Below are positions 23,346-33,130 of a stretch of 64,000 nt of DNA, piece after piece. How positions within the stretch are numbered: the first letter of the stretch is position 1; each line of letters begins with the position of its first letter. Origin of the DNA: Andreprevotia chitinilytica DSM 18519 (lineage in GTDB: Bacteria; Pseudomonadota; Gammaproteobacteria; Burkholderiales; Chitinibacteraceae); the NCBI RefSeq assembly GCF_000711875.1, contig NZ_JONM01000005.1, forward strand, positions 124,001 to 188,000. The letters run 5' to 3'. The translations under genes were made by a program, and so were the position numbers. The notes under the pieces were generated by a model. That model did no database searches. It was not told where the DNA came from and was given only the letters and a program-made list of their open reading frames with translations.

Positions 23346-25634
23346 ATGCGCATCCAATCCTTCCTGACCCGCTTCATCGGCCAATGGCCGTGGCTGCTTG
23401 CCTATGCCGCTATCGGCATGATGGTGGCCGCGTTGGCGGGTTACGCGTGGATGGAAGATCAGCAGACGCGCGTTCAGCGTGAAAACACCATGATGCAAGA
23501 CTTGCTGTGGCAACAGCAGGGCGTGCGCCTGTATCTGCAGACCAATCAGAATGCGCTGGAGAACATGGCTTACGGGCTTTCGGCCGGCGCGATCAATCCC
23601 ACCGATTTCAATACCCGTGCCGATGCCTTGATGAAGGCGAGCCCGGAGCTGATGACGGTCGAGCATGTCGACATGGCCGGTCGCCGGCTGGGCGGGCTGC
23701 CGGTCTATAGCGAGCGGCCAAGTAGCTTGCCATCGCTGGATGATCCGCTGGTGCTGGAGGCGATTGATGGTGCCGCTACGCTGGGTTATCCGGTGTACAG
23801 CAATATCATCGAACATGAAGTCCCGACGGTGATCCTGGCGGTGCCGTATTTCCATGGCACTGTTTATCAAGGGGCGGTGCTGGCCAGCTATTCCTTGCCG
23901 CAATTGCTGCAACAGCGGATTCCATGGTGGATGGTGCAACGCTACGACCTTGCCTTGCTCGATGGCCGTGGTCTGTTGCTGGCGCCGACGGATGCGGTGC
24001 TCAAGATCGGGATCACGCGGGAAATTGGCTTCGAGCCACCCGGCCACGGCCTTCGATTGCGCGCCAGTTTGCGGAATGTGCCTACCAGTTGGTCGCTGCC
24101 GGCGCTGATTGTGCTCGTGTTGGTGTTGTTCGCGCTGTTGCTTTGGGCGCTGGCGCAGGTGCGCCGCCGGATGCGCGAGCGCTTGGCGGTCGAAGATGCA
24201 TTGCACGATGAGATTCGCTTTCGCGCAGCGATGGAGCACTCGCTGATCACTGGCCTGCGGGCGATGGATGCCGAAGGCAAGCTGATCTACGTGAACCCGG
24301 CGTTCTGCAATATGGTCGGCTGGTCGGCTGAGGAGATGATCAATCTCAAGCCGCCATTCCCGTTCTGGCCGCCGGAGGAACTGACGCGCTGTGCGTCGGC
24401 CTATCAGGCGATTCTGAGTGGGCAGTCGCCAGTCAATGGCTTTCAGTTGCGTTTCATGAAGAAGAATGGCGAGCGTTTCGACGTTCGCCTGTATGCATCC
24501 AAGCTGGTCGATGGCCGCGGCGAGCATCGTGGCTGGATGGCGTCTCTGTATGACGTCACTGAGATCAAGCGTGAGCGTGAGGCGCTGGCGGCATCGCGCT
24601 CCCAGTTGCGTGCGGTGCTGGAAGGGCTGGAAGCGGCGGTATCGGTCACCGATGCCCACACCGGGCAGCTGCTGTACCGCAACCGTCACCATGCCTCTAC
24701 CTTCGTCCTGCCGGTCGACGGCGACTACTGCCTGGTGCCGCTGCTGCCTGAAGATGCGCAGCTGGCCGAGTGCGCCGACCCGGTCAACGGCCGCTGGTAT
24801 AGCGTGCAGCGGCGTAGTCTCGATTGGGTCGATGGTCGTGCGGTCTGGCTCGATATCGCTACCGACATTACCGACCTGCGCACCGCAGCCGAAGAAAGCC
24901 GGCTACGGAATGAGCGTCTGCAACACACGGCCCGGCTGGTCAGCATGGGCGAGCTGGCCTCCAGTCTGGCGCACGAACTGAACCAGCCGCTGGCGGCGAT
25001 TTCCAGTTACGCCGCAGCAGGCGAGGGCTTGTTGAATGTCGAGCCGCCGGCCGTGAGTCGTACTCGTGAAGTGCTTGGCAAGATTGGTGATCAAGCTCGC
25101 CGTGCCGGGCAAATCATTCGCGGCATTCGCGATTTCGCCTCCAAGCGTGCGCCACGCGAGGAAGTCTGTCGGCTGGCCGACTTGCTGGCCGTGCCGTTGC
25201 AATTGCTTGAACCGATGGCGCGCAAGGCCCGCGTGAAGATCGTGCAGGAAATCCCCGCCGATTTGCCCCCATTTGTTGGCGACAGCGTGATGCTGGAGCA
25301 GGTGTTGTTCAACTTGCTCAAGAATAGTGTCGAGGCGATGGAAAGCCAGCCGATCAGCAAGCGCGAGATTCGTATTGGCGCGGTCAACATCGGCGAAGCG
25401 CTGGAAGTCACCGTGGCCGATCGCGGCCCCGGCTTGGCCGATCCGTCCACGTTGTTCCAACCGTTCAACAGCACCAAGCGTGACGGTATGGGCATTGGTT
25501 TGAATATTTGCCGTTCGGTGCTCGAACAGCACCGCGGCCATTTGCGCGCCGAGCCCAATCCGGGTGGAGGTTGCCGCTTCATTTGCCGGATACCGCTCCC
25601 GGCCGAACTTCCACTTGAAAAGGAAACCTCCTGA
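23346..25634 (+). CDS. PAS-containing membrane sensor histidine kinase (FixL/TtrS-like)
   Basis: 762 aa. Seen in order: TM1 about 15-36, a periplasmic sensing domain about 40-248, TM2 about 251-272, a PAS domain about 290-410, a second PAS-like region about 420-512, then the dimerisation helix with the phospho-accepting H543 in SLAHELNQPLAA, the N box (LLKNSVEAM), G1 (DRGPGLAD) and G2 (GMGIGLNI). The AHELNQPL histidine box is that of the FixL/DctB class. The stop overlaps the ATG of the FixJ-type regulator by one base, so they form a cognate pair. No ribosome site is obvious before the ATG. The stimulus and target genes are not indicated by neighbours. Confidence 0.92.
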   Translation: MRIQSFLTRFIGQWPWLLAYAAIGMMVAALAGYAWMEDQQTRVQRENTMMQDLLWQQQGVRLYLQTNQNALENMAYGLSAGAINPTDFNTRADALMKASPELMTVEHVDMAGRRLGGLPVYSERPSSLPSLDDPLVLEAIDGAATLGYPVYSNIIEHEVPTVILAVPYFHGTVYQGAVLASYSLPQLLQQRIPWWMVQRYDLALLDGRGLLLAPTDAVLKIGITREIGFEPPGHGLRLRASLRNVPTSWSLPALIVLVLVLFALLLWALAQVRRRMRERLAVEDALHDEIRFRAAMEHSLITGLRAMDAEGKLIYVNPAFCNMVGWSAEEMINLKPPFPFWPPEELTRCASAYQAILSGQSPVNGFQLRFMKKNGERFDVRLYASKLVDGRGEHRGWMASLYDVTEIKREREALAASRSQLRAVLEGLEAAVSVTDAHTGQLLYRNRHHASTFVLPVDGDYCLVPLLPEDAQLAECADPVNGRWYSVQRRSLDWVDGRAVWLDIATDITDLRTAAEESRLRNERLQHTARLVSMGELASSLAHELNQPLAAISSYAAAGEGLLNVEPPAVSRTREVLGKIGDQARRAGQIIRGIRDFASKRAPREEVCRLADLLAVPLQLLEPMARKARVKIVQEIPADLPPFVGDSVMLEQVLFNLLKNSVEAMESQPISKREIRIGAVNIGEALEVTVADRGPGLADPSTLFQPFNSTKRDGMGIGLNICRSVLEQHRGHLRAEPNPGGGCRFICRIPLPAELPLEKETS

Positions 25635-26245
25635 TGCGCCCGATTGCCATCATCGACGATGACATTGCCGTTCGCGATTCTCTGTCCATGCTGTTTGAAA
25701 CCCGCCACTGGCCAAGCCTTGGTTTTGACTCGGCCGAGGCCTTTCTGGGGGCGGCCAATGTGGCCGATTTCGGCTGTCTGATTGTCGATATCCGGATGAC
25801 CGGCATGACCGGGCTGGAGTTGTACGGCGAGCTGAAAGGGGCAAGTTACCTGCCGCCCGTGCTGTTCCTGACCGGCCATGGCGATGTGCCGATGGCCGTT
25901 GCGGCAATCAAGGATGGCGCAGCCGATTTCCTTGAAAAGCCCTGCGATCACCGCGTGCTGGTGGCCAAGGTCGAGCAATACCTCGACGCGGATCAAACCG
26001 CACGTGGCGACTGGGAAGTGCGCCAGCACCTTGCGGAACGCCTCGCCAGCTTGACCCCGCGCGAGCGCGACGTGTTGCGCGAGTTGCTGGTTGGCCGTTT
26101 GAACAAGCAGATTGCCGATGTGCTCGATATCAGCATCAAGACGGTGGAAGTGCACCGGGCGCGGATCTATTCCAAGCTCAAGGTACGTTCTGGCGTGGAG
26201 CTGGCGGCGTTACTGCGGGACGTGGATTGGGATGTGTCGGCCTGA
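25634..26245 (+). CDS. FixJ/NarL-family response regulator
   Basis: 203 aa. The receiver domain has the acidic triplet IIDDD (residues 8-10), phospho-acceptor D52 in LIVDIRM, Thr in FLTGHG and Lys in LEKPCD. A LuxR-type helix-turn-helix follows at about 138-198 (LTPRERDVLRELLVGRLNKQ, TVEVHRARIYSKL). The FLTGHGDVPMAV stretch marks the FixJ/TodT/TtrR group of transcription activators. AGGAAACC precedes the ATG inside the end of the kinase gene, and the one-base overlap implies translational coupling. The genes it controls are not identifiable here. Confidence 0.93.
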   Translation: MRPIAIIDDDIAVRDSLSMLFETRHWPSLGFDSAEAFLGAANVADFGCLIVDIRMTGMTGLELYGELKGASYLPPVLFLTGHGDVPMAVAAIKDGAADFLEKPCDHRVLVAKVEQYLDADQTARGDWEVRQHLAERLASLTPRERDVLRELLVGRLNKQIADVLDISIKTVEVHRARIYSKLKVRSGVELAALLRDVDWDVSA

Positions 26246-26270
26246 CCCACGGGCGCGGGTCTTGTGGATA

Positions 26271-26336
26271 GGTAGGAGCAAGCTCGCGATTGTGACGCCA
26301 ATCCATCGGTGCAATCGCGAGCAAGCTCGCTCCTCC
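26271..26336. repeat. REP element of the GTAGGAGC...GCTCGCGAT type
   Basis: Left arm 26271-26291 and right arm 26312-26336 are complementary apart from a three-base gap and match the REP sequence familiar from Pseudomonas genomes (ggagcgagcttgctcgcgat). It sits between the convergent stops of the response regulator and gspN, a typical REP site. A weak GACCC/GGGTC hairpin at 26244-26261 overlaps the regulator's stop. Confidence 0.88.
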
Positions 26337-26347
26337 AATTTGTGTAG

Positions 26348-27073
26348 CTAGTTGATGGCGCCTAGTTGCAGGGTGTAGCCGCTGCTGCTGCCACCCAGTC
26401 GCTGCATCAGCGGTGTGAAGAGCGCTTCATTGCCTTTGCTGGGTACGAAATTCAATGCGCCTTGAACCTTGCCGTTATTGGCAACGCTGCCTTGGCCTTG
26501 AATCGTCAGCGTGCCTTGCAGTGGCGCGACGTGCCAATTGATGCCATTGGCGTCACGCTGCGTTTCGATCCGGTAGCTACCGAACGGATTGGCTTGCGGC
26601 GTGATCACGGAGTGGGCGTCATTCAGTTGCAGGATCACGCCATCCCAAACCTTGGCACTGATTGCTTTGGCATCGATATTCAGATCGCCACCGATTTGCA
26701 GTGGCGCGAGTTTTTTATCCAATGCGAGCAGTGGCGCCAAAGGCAAAGTCACATGCACGTCCGAGACTTGCGCGCCGCGAATACCCATATCGACCAATGC
26801 TTGCCCAGGCTGTTGATTGTGTTGCATGGCGACTTGCCAACGCAAAGTGCCACGCAACAGGGCGGATGGTTGCCAATCCCAACGCAGATTCGACAATAGC
26901 AATTGGCCATTCGTACCGAATTGCGCCGCCCGGCCATGCCATACGGTGCCGCTGACTTCACCGAGTTGCCATGGTTTCGGAATAAAACCGGTCACCAGAC
27001 TGGCTGGCAGGCGGAGCAACAAGAACAACACAAAGGCGATGACGCCGATCCACAACAAGCGTTTTCCCGCCAC
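26348..27073 (-). CDS. gspN: Type II secretion system protein N
   Basis: 241 aa. One N-terminal membrane segment (about 7-25) is followed by a periplasmic beta-rich domain; VSGTVWHGRAAQF near residue 40 is the GspN signature. GspN is an accessory inner-membrane component of the type II secretion apparatus. It starts one base after the gspM stop. The rest of the gsp operon (C-K) is not in the window, so this is a detached LMN segment. Confidence 0.9.
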   Translation of the reverse strand: MAGKRLLWIGVIAFVLFLLLRLPASLVTGFIPKPWQLGEVSGTVWHGRAAQFGTNGQLLLSNLRWDWQPSALLRGTLRWQVAMQHNQQPGQALVDMGIRGAQVSDVHVTLPLAPLLALDKKLAPLQIGGDLNIDAKAISAKVWDGVILQLNDAHSVITPQANPFGSYRIETQRDANGINWHVAPLQGTLTIQGQGSVANNGKVQGALNFVPSKGNEALFTPLMQRLGGSSSGYTLQLGAIN

Positions 27074-27074
27074 G

Positions 27075-27554
27075 TCAGCGCCCCACGGTCAATGAAAGTT
27101 GCACCATGCCATTGGTGCCGCCGAGTTGCGCTTGCTCGACATGGAGTCCGGCACTGCGTTCCAGCGCGGCAATCAGCTTGAGCGCGTCTTCGTGCTTCTG
27201 CCGGGCCACGTCGATCTTGATGCGTTCCTGCGGCAAGGCTTGCAGATCGGCCTTGATGCCATAACGGTCGAGCTGCGCTTGTACCGCGCTACGCAGATCG
27301 CCATCGGCCGGTGCCGCATTACCCGGCTGGCTTTTCACCGCACCGATGCCGCGCTGCAGTTCGATCAGGTCTTGTTGCAGGCGCGGCAACTGATTCTTGA
27401 GCCGTGTCTGGGCATTGGCGACCGGTTGCCATGCCAGCAAGTAAAGCAGCGCCGCCGCCACGATCACGCCACATATTGCGAGCAATGTTTGTTCGCGCGG
27501 ATCGCGACCGGCCCAGAATTGCTTCAGCGCTGGTGCTAGCGGGATTTGTATCAT
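27075..27554 (-). CDS. gspM: Type II secretion system protein M
   Basis: 159 aa, a usual size for GspM. A short cytosolic start (PALKQFWAGRDPREQ) precedes a membrane segment at about 24-43 and a periplasmic coiled coil plus ferredoxin-like domain. The WAGRDPREQTLL segment is characteristic. GspM partners GspL in the inner-membrane platform that positions the GspE ATPase. It overlaps the gspL stop by four bases (ATGA), so translation is coupled. Confidence 0.9.
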   Translation of the reverse strand: MIQIPLAPALKQFWAGRDPREQTLLAICGVIVAAALLYLLAWQPVANAQTRLKNQLPRLQQDLIELQRGIGAVKSQPGNAAPADGDLRSAVQAQLDRYGIKADLQALPQERIKIDVARQKHEDALKLIAALERSAGLHVEQAQLGGTNGMVQLSLTVGR

Positions 27555-28642
27555 GGTGTTTTCTCTTTCAGCGTCAGCGCGTTGCCGCTGTGCTCGACCT
27601 GAAACCCCGCAGCACCTAACCGCTTGGCCGCATCCGCGGCATCGCTACTGCTGATCGTCAATTGCACTGTGCCGCTCTGAAATTGCAGCTTGCTGAGCTG
27701 AACGCCGGGGCCAAGCGCCGGTTCGATGCGGGCCAGCAGGTCAACAAAGCGATGGCCGCTATCGCCACCCAAACCGGAGGAGCGCAGTTTGCTGGCGATT
27801 TGTAAGGCCGGGTCGACAATCGGCTCGCCCGGAAAAGCAGCCGCGTAGGTCTGACGCAGCTCGCGTTGCAAAGCCGTCGTTGCACTGCGCAATTGCAGCC
27901 ATTGGGCTACTTCGCCGAGATAGAGGAGGCCAATCAGCACGGCCAGCAGCATCCCGACCCGTTTGAGTGGCTTCCAGTCGAGTTGCAACGCCGAACGCGC
28001 GGCGAACTCAACTTGCAGCACGTTGATGGACGTCGATTCGCGCAGGCTGGCGAGCACGTCGGCCAGCGTGACGGATTGCAGCGTGGCCTCTGCGGGGATC
28101 AGGCTTTGGGCAACGGCTTGGTCATCCAATTGGACGATCTGACCATCTGGCGCTTGCAACACGCCGCCCCGTTGCGAGCCGTCCTGGAAGGATATCCAGC
28201 GCCAGTCTGTTACCTGCTCCGCGAGTGCATGGGCCGCGGCAGGATGACGACCTGCCTGCTCGAAATGATCCAGCCACTGGCACAGCCATGCGCGGTCGCT
28301 GATGAGCACGGTCGTTTGACCATCGCGCGTCTGGTTGAAGCAAATATGCAAGGCATCCAGCGGCGCGAGCAAACGGTCTTCGAGCACGTTCAAGATCAAC
28401 GGCCGCAGACGGTGCCTCGGACTGCGTGGCAACGAAAGCTGGTGGATGCTCAGTTGCGGCGGCGCCAGCAATAGCTCAAGGCGTTGGGCCGGCGGCAGGT
28501 CAGTCAGCGGGCTGATGCCTTGGGCGAGCAACTGGCCGCTGGCGTCGAATGCCAACCAGTCGAGCGCATGGGAGGCATCTGTCGCTTCAGGCAACAGGAC
28601 GCAAAGGCGGTGGCAGGGCTGGGAGTGGGGAGTTTGTGTCAC
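27551..28642 (-). CDS. gspL: Type II secretion system protein L
   Basis: About 363 aa from a GTG at 28642; ATGs at 28696 and 28717 are alternatives. I prefer the GTG because the start then runs directly into the actin-like cytosolic domain (HRLCVLLPEA), and because the trxB terminator lies only some 30 bp beyond 28717, leaving no room for a promoter otherwise. The cytosolic domain binds GspE. A membrane segment (GMLLAVLIGLLYLGEVAQWL) lies near residue 240, then a periplasmic domain. The conserved Pro-rich LSLPRSPRHRLRPLILNVLEDRLL motif region supports GspL. First gene of gspLMN. Confidence 0.85.
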   Translation of the reverse strand: MTQTPHSQPCHRLCVLLPEATDASHALDWLAFDASGQLLAQGISPLTDLPPAQRLELLLAPPQLSIHQLSLPRSPRHRLRPLILNVLEDRLLAPLDALHICFNQTRDGQTTVLISDRAWLCQWLDHFEQAGRHPAAAHALAEQVTDWRWISFQDGSQRGGVLQAPDGQIVQLDDQAVAQSLIPAEATLQSVTLADVLASLRESTSINVLQVEFAARSALQLDWKPLKRVGMLLAVLIGLLYLGEVAQWLQLRSATTALQRELRQTYAAAFPGEPIVDPALQIASKLRSSGLGGDSGHRFVDLLARIEPALGPGVQLSKLQFQSGTVQLTISSSDAADAAKRLGAAGFQVEHSGNALTLKEKTP

Positions 28643-28746
28643 GATCCGTCGCGAGTAGGGCGGATGGAAAATCGGGTTCGGCGGCGAGTATGACATAAAG
28701 TTTGTAGCTTGCCTCACCCGCTACAGTCAGCAGCAAGCTGAGCATG

Positions 28747-28774
28747 AAAAAGCCCGACATCAGCCGGGCTTTTT
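28747..28774 (-). terminator. Bidirectional-looking terminator downstream of trxB
   Basis: AAAAAGCCCG pairs with CGGGCTTTTTT around an eight-base loop. On the minus strand it ends the trxB transcript, 26 bp after the stop, and separates it from gspLMN. Confidence 0.88.
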
Positions 28775-28800
28775 TGGAGCTAGGTGCAACGTGCTGCCGC

Positions 28801-29790
<990 letters not shown>

Positions 29791-29984
29791 CTATGGATTG
29801 CCGCATAGTTTAAAGCGTGATGTGCCGCGCTTCTAATCGATTGTGGCTATGGCCGCGATTGCCCGGGGTTGTTCGGCAATATCAAGGTTGGCGCTGCGGC
29901 TTTGCGTCGGGTGCCGAGTCGATAATGTCTAGTGATTGCGCTAGGCTTTGTCTTATTCAACTGCTTCCCTATTTTATTTTCCTG

Positions 29985-30686
29985 ATGCCAGACCTGCTCC
30001 GACGCCCCGCTTTCCTTTCTGCGCTTGCCGATTTGCGTCGCTGGCCTGTGCGGCGCGTGCTGCTCAAGCAGATTTATTTCACCGGCGTAGAAGCGCTGCT
30101 GATGATGTTGATCGTCGGTTTCGTGCTTGGCGGCATTGTGGTCAGCCAATTGCATGATCAATACGGTCAGAGTCGCGAGGCTTCACTGCGCTTGCTGGCG
30201 AGCCTTACGTTCAGCGAGCTCAGTCCCTTGTTCACGGCGCTGATCCTGGTTGCGCGTTCTTCATCTGCAGTAGCGAGCGAGCTCGCCGCGATGAAAGTAC
30301 ACGGCGAACTTTCCAGCCTGGCGCGGATGGGGATTCCGTTGGCCTCATACTTGATCGTGCCCCGCCTGGTGGGGATGACGATTTCCGCCGCAGCACTGGC
30401 GCTCTATCTGGCTCTGGCGGCGCTGCTGGGTGGCGTGGTGTTGTCTTCCGGATGGGACATTACTTATCAGGTGGTGTTGCTGGACCGCATCATGCAACCG
30501 TCGATGCTGATTGTGTGTGTGTGCAAGGGTGCGTTATTCGGTTTTATCGCCGTGGTATTGGCGTGCTGGGTGGGCTTGTCTGCTCAGCCTTATGTCACCG
30601 AGATTCCCAAGGCATCGTCGCGCGCGGTGATGCGTGGCCTGTTGGCGGTATTCCTGCTCGATTTTGGTTGGTCCTTGCTGGCATGA
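29985..30686 (+). CDS. MlaE-family ABC permease
   Basis: 233 aa from the ATG at 29985; the frame is open to 29817, but the MlaE domain begins soon after this Met. Five hydrophobic segments and the conserved TFSELSPLFTALILVARSSSAVASELAAMKV region identify the MlaE permease (DUF140). MlaE-type permeases move phospholipid between the inner membrane and a periplasmic MCE ring. It is the first gene of a four-gene operon in which every junction is an ATGA overlap: permease, degenerate ATPase, MCE protein, lipoprotein. Confidence 0.9.
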   Translation: MPDLLRRPAFLSALADLRRWPVRRVLLKQIYFTGVEALLMMLIVGFVLGGIVVSQLHDQYGQSREASLRLLASLTFSELSPLFTALILVARSSSAVASELAAMKVHGELSSLARMGIPLASYLIVPRLVGMTISAAALALYLALAALLGGVVLSSGWDITYQVVLLDRIMQPSMLIVCVCKGALFGFIAVVLACWVGLSAQPYVTEIPKASSRAVMRGLLAVFLLDFGWSLLA

Positions 30687-31222
30687 GTCAAGTTGAAGAT
30701 GTGCTAACGGCATTGCCCGCTTGTGTGGCGGGCGAGGTGTATCGCTTGCCACCCGAGATCACGCTGGTTGATCAGCTGTTCGTCGAATTGAGTGGTGAGC
30801 AGCCGGGTTGCGTTGCGCTGTTGGCGCTGGCCGATAGCTTGTTAAGCAACCTGCGCGTGTGGGAAAACCTGATTTTGCCCGCGTGCTACCATCGGCACGC
30901 CCACACGGCACAGCTGGAATCACGAGTGGTTGATGCGCTGCAATTGCTGAATATCGAGGAATCCGTGCGCAAGCCGCTGCTGGATTCGCTGCCCTCCGGG
31001 CTGGATATCCAGCGCAAGCGTGAACTGGTCTTGGCGCGGGCCTTTATACAAGCGCCGCATTATGTGTTGGTCGAGCCGCTCTGGCTGGATTGGGCGAGCG
31101 ACCTGCCGCTGTGGCAGGCATTGGCCGCGCAGTCGGTGGTTTTGATTGTGGGTGGCAACGAAGGGCGGCCGCTGCTGGACGTCAGTCCGCTACGGGATCA
31201 AGAAATGCAGGATCAAACATGA
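30683..31222 (+). CDS. Degenerate ABC ATPase-like protein (MlaF position) lacking Walker A and Walker B acidic residues
   Basis: 179 aa, against about 270 for MlaF. The segment NLRVWENLILP matches the Q-loop/helical region of MlaF-type ATPases. LPSGLDIQRKRELVLARAFIQ lines up with the LSGG signature and following helix. YVLVEPLW stands where Walker B would read LIMYDEPF, so Asp is lost and the Glu is displaced. No GxxGxGKST exists: the N-terminal 60 residues are too short and end in SGEQPGCVALLALADSLL. It overlaps the permease stop and the MCE start by four bases each, so it is kept in frame and co-translated. It is likely a structural remnant of the ATPase or a pseudo-subunit; ATP hydrolysis is not expected. 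Confidence 0.7.
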   Translation: MSQVEDVLTALPACVAGEVYRLPPEITLVDQLFVELSGEQPGCVALLALADSLLSNLRVWENLILPACYHRHAHTAQLESRVVDALQLLNIEESVRKPLLDSLPSGLDIQRKRELVLARAFIQAPHYVLVEPLWLDWASDLPLWQALAAQSVVLIVGGNEGRPLLDVSPLRDQEMQDQT

Positions 31223-32187
31223 ATTACCTGAACGACAGCGATCCGCGGTTTCGCCTGCTTGGCTTGCGGGTGGGCAGTTTTGGCGGTTTGGCGCTGCTGC
31301 TCGTTTGCGTGTTGATCGCGGTGCTCGGTCTGCGCCAAGGCTATTTCGTGCCCAAGACCCGCTTGCATTTCATTGCCGAAAATGGCGCCGGCCTGATTCC
31401 GGGCATGCAGGTGCGATTGTCTGGCTTCAAGGTTGGCGTGGTCGACAAGGTGTCGCTGAATGAGCAGGCCAAGGTGGATGTCGACCTGCTGGTAGAAAGC
31501 CGCTACATGAAATGGGTGAAGCCGGATTCGCAAGCCAGTCTGCTACAGGATGGCTTGCTGGGTGATCACTTCATCGAGATCGTCGGCGGTTCGCCGAATC
31601 TGAATCAGCTGTCGGAAGGCGGCAAACTGGCCTTTGCACCGGCGTTGGGGTTTGCGGACATCGCGCTGGATTTGCGTCAGCGCGTCATTCCTATTATCGA
31701 ATCGGCGCAAACTACGCTTGATTACGTCAATGACCCCAAGGCGGATATTCGCCAGACGCTGGCAAACTTCAAGGCACTGTCCAGCGAAATGAGGCAAACG
31801 CGCGCTTCGGTCGAGCAGCTGCTGGGCAAACTCGACAAGGTAGCTGGTGAAGACGTGCCCGCTACGCTGCAATCGACCCGCCAAGTGCTGGACCGTACCG
31901 ACCGCACGATTGCCGAGGTGGAAAGCCGCTTGCCTGGTGCGCTGGATCAGTTGAATCAAACCTTGATCAACGCCAACCACGTGGCTAGCGAAGCTGCCGC
32001 GCTGGTGAATACGGGCCGCCGGGTGGTCGATGAGGCCGCACCGCACCTGCCGGGCATGATTCGTAATGGCGACTCGATTTTGCGCACCACTCGCGAAGCG
32101 CTCGATGGTGCATCGCGTAGTTGGCCGTTAAAAAACTGGGTGGTGACGCCAACTGCGTCGGCACCGCTGCCGGATAGTCGCCAATGA
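31219..32187 (+). CDS. MCE-domain lipid-binding protein (MlaD-like)
   Basis: 322 aa. A membrane anchor at about 19-40 precedes the MCE domain (about 44-125, with GLIPGMQVRLSGFKVGVVDKVSL and DGLLGDHFIEIVGG). A long helical C-terminal tail follows to residue 300, longer than that of E. coli MlaD (183 aa total). MCE proteins form hexameric rings that carry lipids across the periplasm, and long helical tails can build needle-like extensions as in PqiB. It is translationally coupled to the pseudo-ATPase and to the downstream lipoprotein. Confidence 0.9.
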   Translation: MNYLNDSDPRFRLLGLRVGSFGGLALLLVCVLIAVLGLRQGYFVPKTRLHFIAENGAGLIPGMQVRLSGFKVGVVDKVSLNEQAKVDVDLLVESRYMKWVKPDSQASLLQDGLLGDHFIEIVGGSPNLNQLSEGGKLAFAPALGFADIALDLRQRVIPIIESAQTTLDYVNDPKADIRQTLANFKALSSEMRQTRASVEQLLGKLDKVAGEDVPATLQSTRQVLDRTDRTIAEVESRLPGALDQLNQTLINANHVASEAAALVNTGRRVVDEAAPHLPGMIRNGDSILRTTREALDGASRSWPLKNWVVTPTASAPLPDSRQ

Positions 32188-33032
32188 CCCTGCCGACAAT
32201 TGCGATGTTGAAAAGATTGCTGCCTGTTTACCTGCTGCTGCTGGCCGCATGCGGTAGTGCCCCGGTCGAGCAAAAACCGGCGCGCGTGCAGCTTGCCGAA
32301 GCGGCGGTGTTGGCAGCCAATCGGTCGACGCAGGTCGGCGCGGATCAGGATGCGGTCGCCTATTGGCAAGATGCACTTGATGCTTATGCCAGCATCGATC
32401 ATTGGGCCGGGCAGGGGGAGGCACGGTTGGGCTTGGCGCAGGGGCTGGCGCGCTTGGCGCGGCGCGATGAGGCGCACAAGGTGTTGGCTGGCATGCCGGA
32501 AGAGCACTTATATCCAGACGAAGTTCGGGCAAGGGCGGCATACCAGCAGGCGTTGTTGTTGATCGATCGTAATCAGCCCGATACAGGGGAGGCGGATCGA
32601 GTCGCACGCTTGACCAGCGCACGTGAACGACTCGGGGTTGCCCGGCAACTGTGTGGTGCAGCGTGCGGCTGGAGTCCCCGTCTTGACAACGTTGAGGCCA
32701 AGCTTGAAATCGGAGCCGGCCACGACGAGCGGGCAGCGCAAATATTGGGTGGTTTGCTGGCGCGCAACGATGTGCCGTCTGGCGAACGAGCTCACGCCCT
32801 GAGACTTTCGGCTGAAGTGGCTCTGCGGGCTGGTGATGCGGAAGCAGCTAAAAAGTCGATCAACGAAGCCTTGGTGCTGGATCGGCAACTTGCCGAGCCC
32901 GCCTACCTGATTGACGACTATTTGGTGTTGCGGCAGGCGTTGAGCGCGGATGCTGCTGCGCAGGCCGAAGTGGATAAGCGGCTCGATGCGCTGTGCTCAG
33001 TTTTCGCCGGCCCACCTTGCCGGGGCCGCTGA
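32184..33032 (+). CDS. TPR-like lipoprotein of the MCE operon
   Basis: 282 aa. The signal peptide ends in a lipobox (LLLAAC, Cys near residue 23); an internal ATG at 32205 would also give it. The mature protein is helical, with tandem Ala/Leu-rich repeats (AVAYWQDALDAYASI, GEARLGLAQGLARL, EAAKKSINEALVL) that look like tetratricopeptide repeats. Many MCE operons end with an auxiliary lipoprotein of the PF03886 type; this one looks different, a TPR scaffold. It probably links the MCE complex to the outer membrane. The family and partner are inferred from operon position. Confidence 0.72.
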   Translation: MTLPTIAMLKRLLPVYLLLLAACGSAPVEQKPARVQLAEAAVLAANRSTQVGADQDAVAYWQDALDAYASIDHWAGQGEARLGLAQGLARLARRDEAHKVLAGMPEEHLYPDEVRARAAYQQALLLIDRNQPDTGEADRVARLTSARERLGVARQLCGAACGWSPRLDNVEAKLEIGAGHDERAAQILGGLLARNDVPSGERAHALRLSAEVALRAGDAEAAKKSINEALVLDRQLAEPAYLIDDYLVLRQALSADAAAQAEVDKRLDALCSVFAGPPCRGR

Positions 33033-33057
33033 TCAGTCAGACATGTGGCTGTTCAGC

Positions 33058-33087
33058 TTGAGCGGACCCCCTCGATTCTGGTATGCT
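33058..33087 (+). promoter_or_regulatory. Probable sigma-70 promoter of rpsB-tsf
   Basis: TTGAGC (33058-33063) and TATGCT (33082-33087) are spaced by 18 bp and lie about 140 bp before rpsB, ahead of a leader that folds. Confidence 0.6.
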
Positions 33088-33130
33088 CTTGCGTCTCTTT
33101 GCTGGATGGTCCGGTAAACGAGAAATCTTC

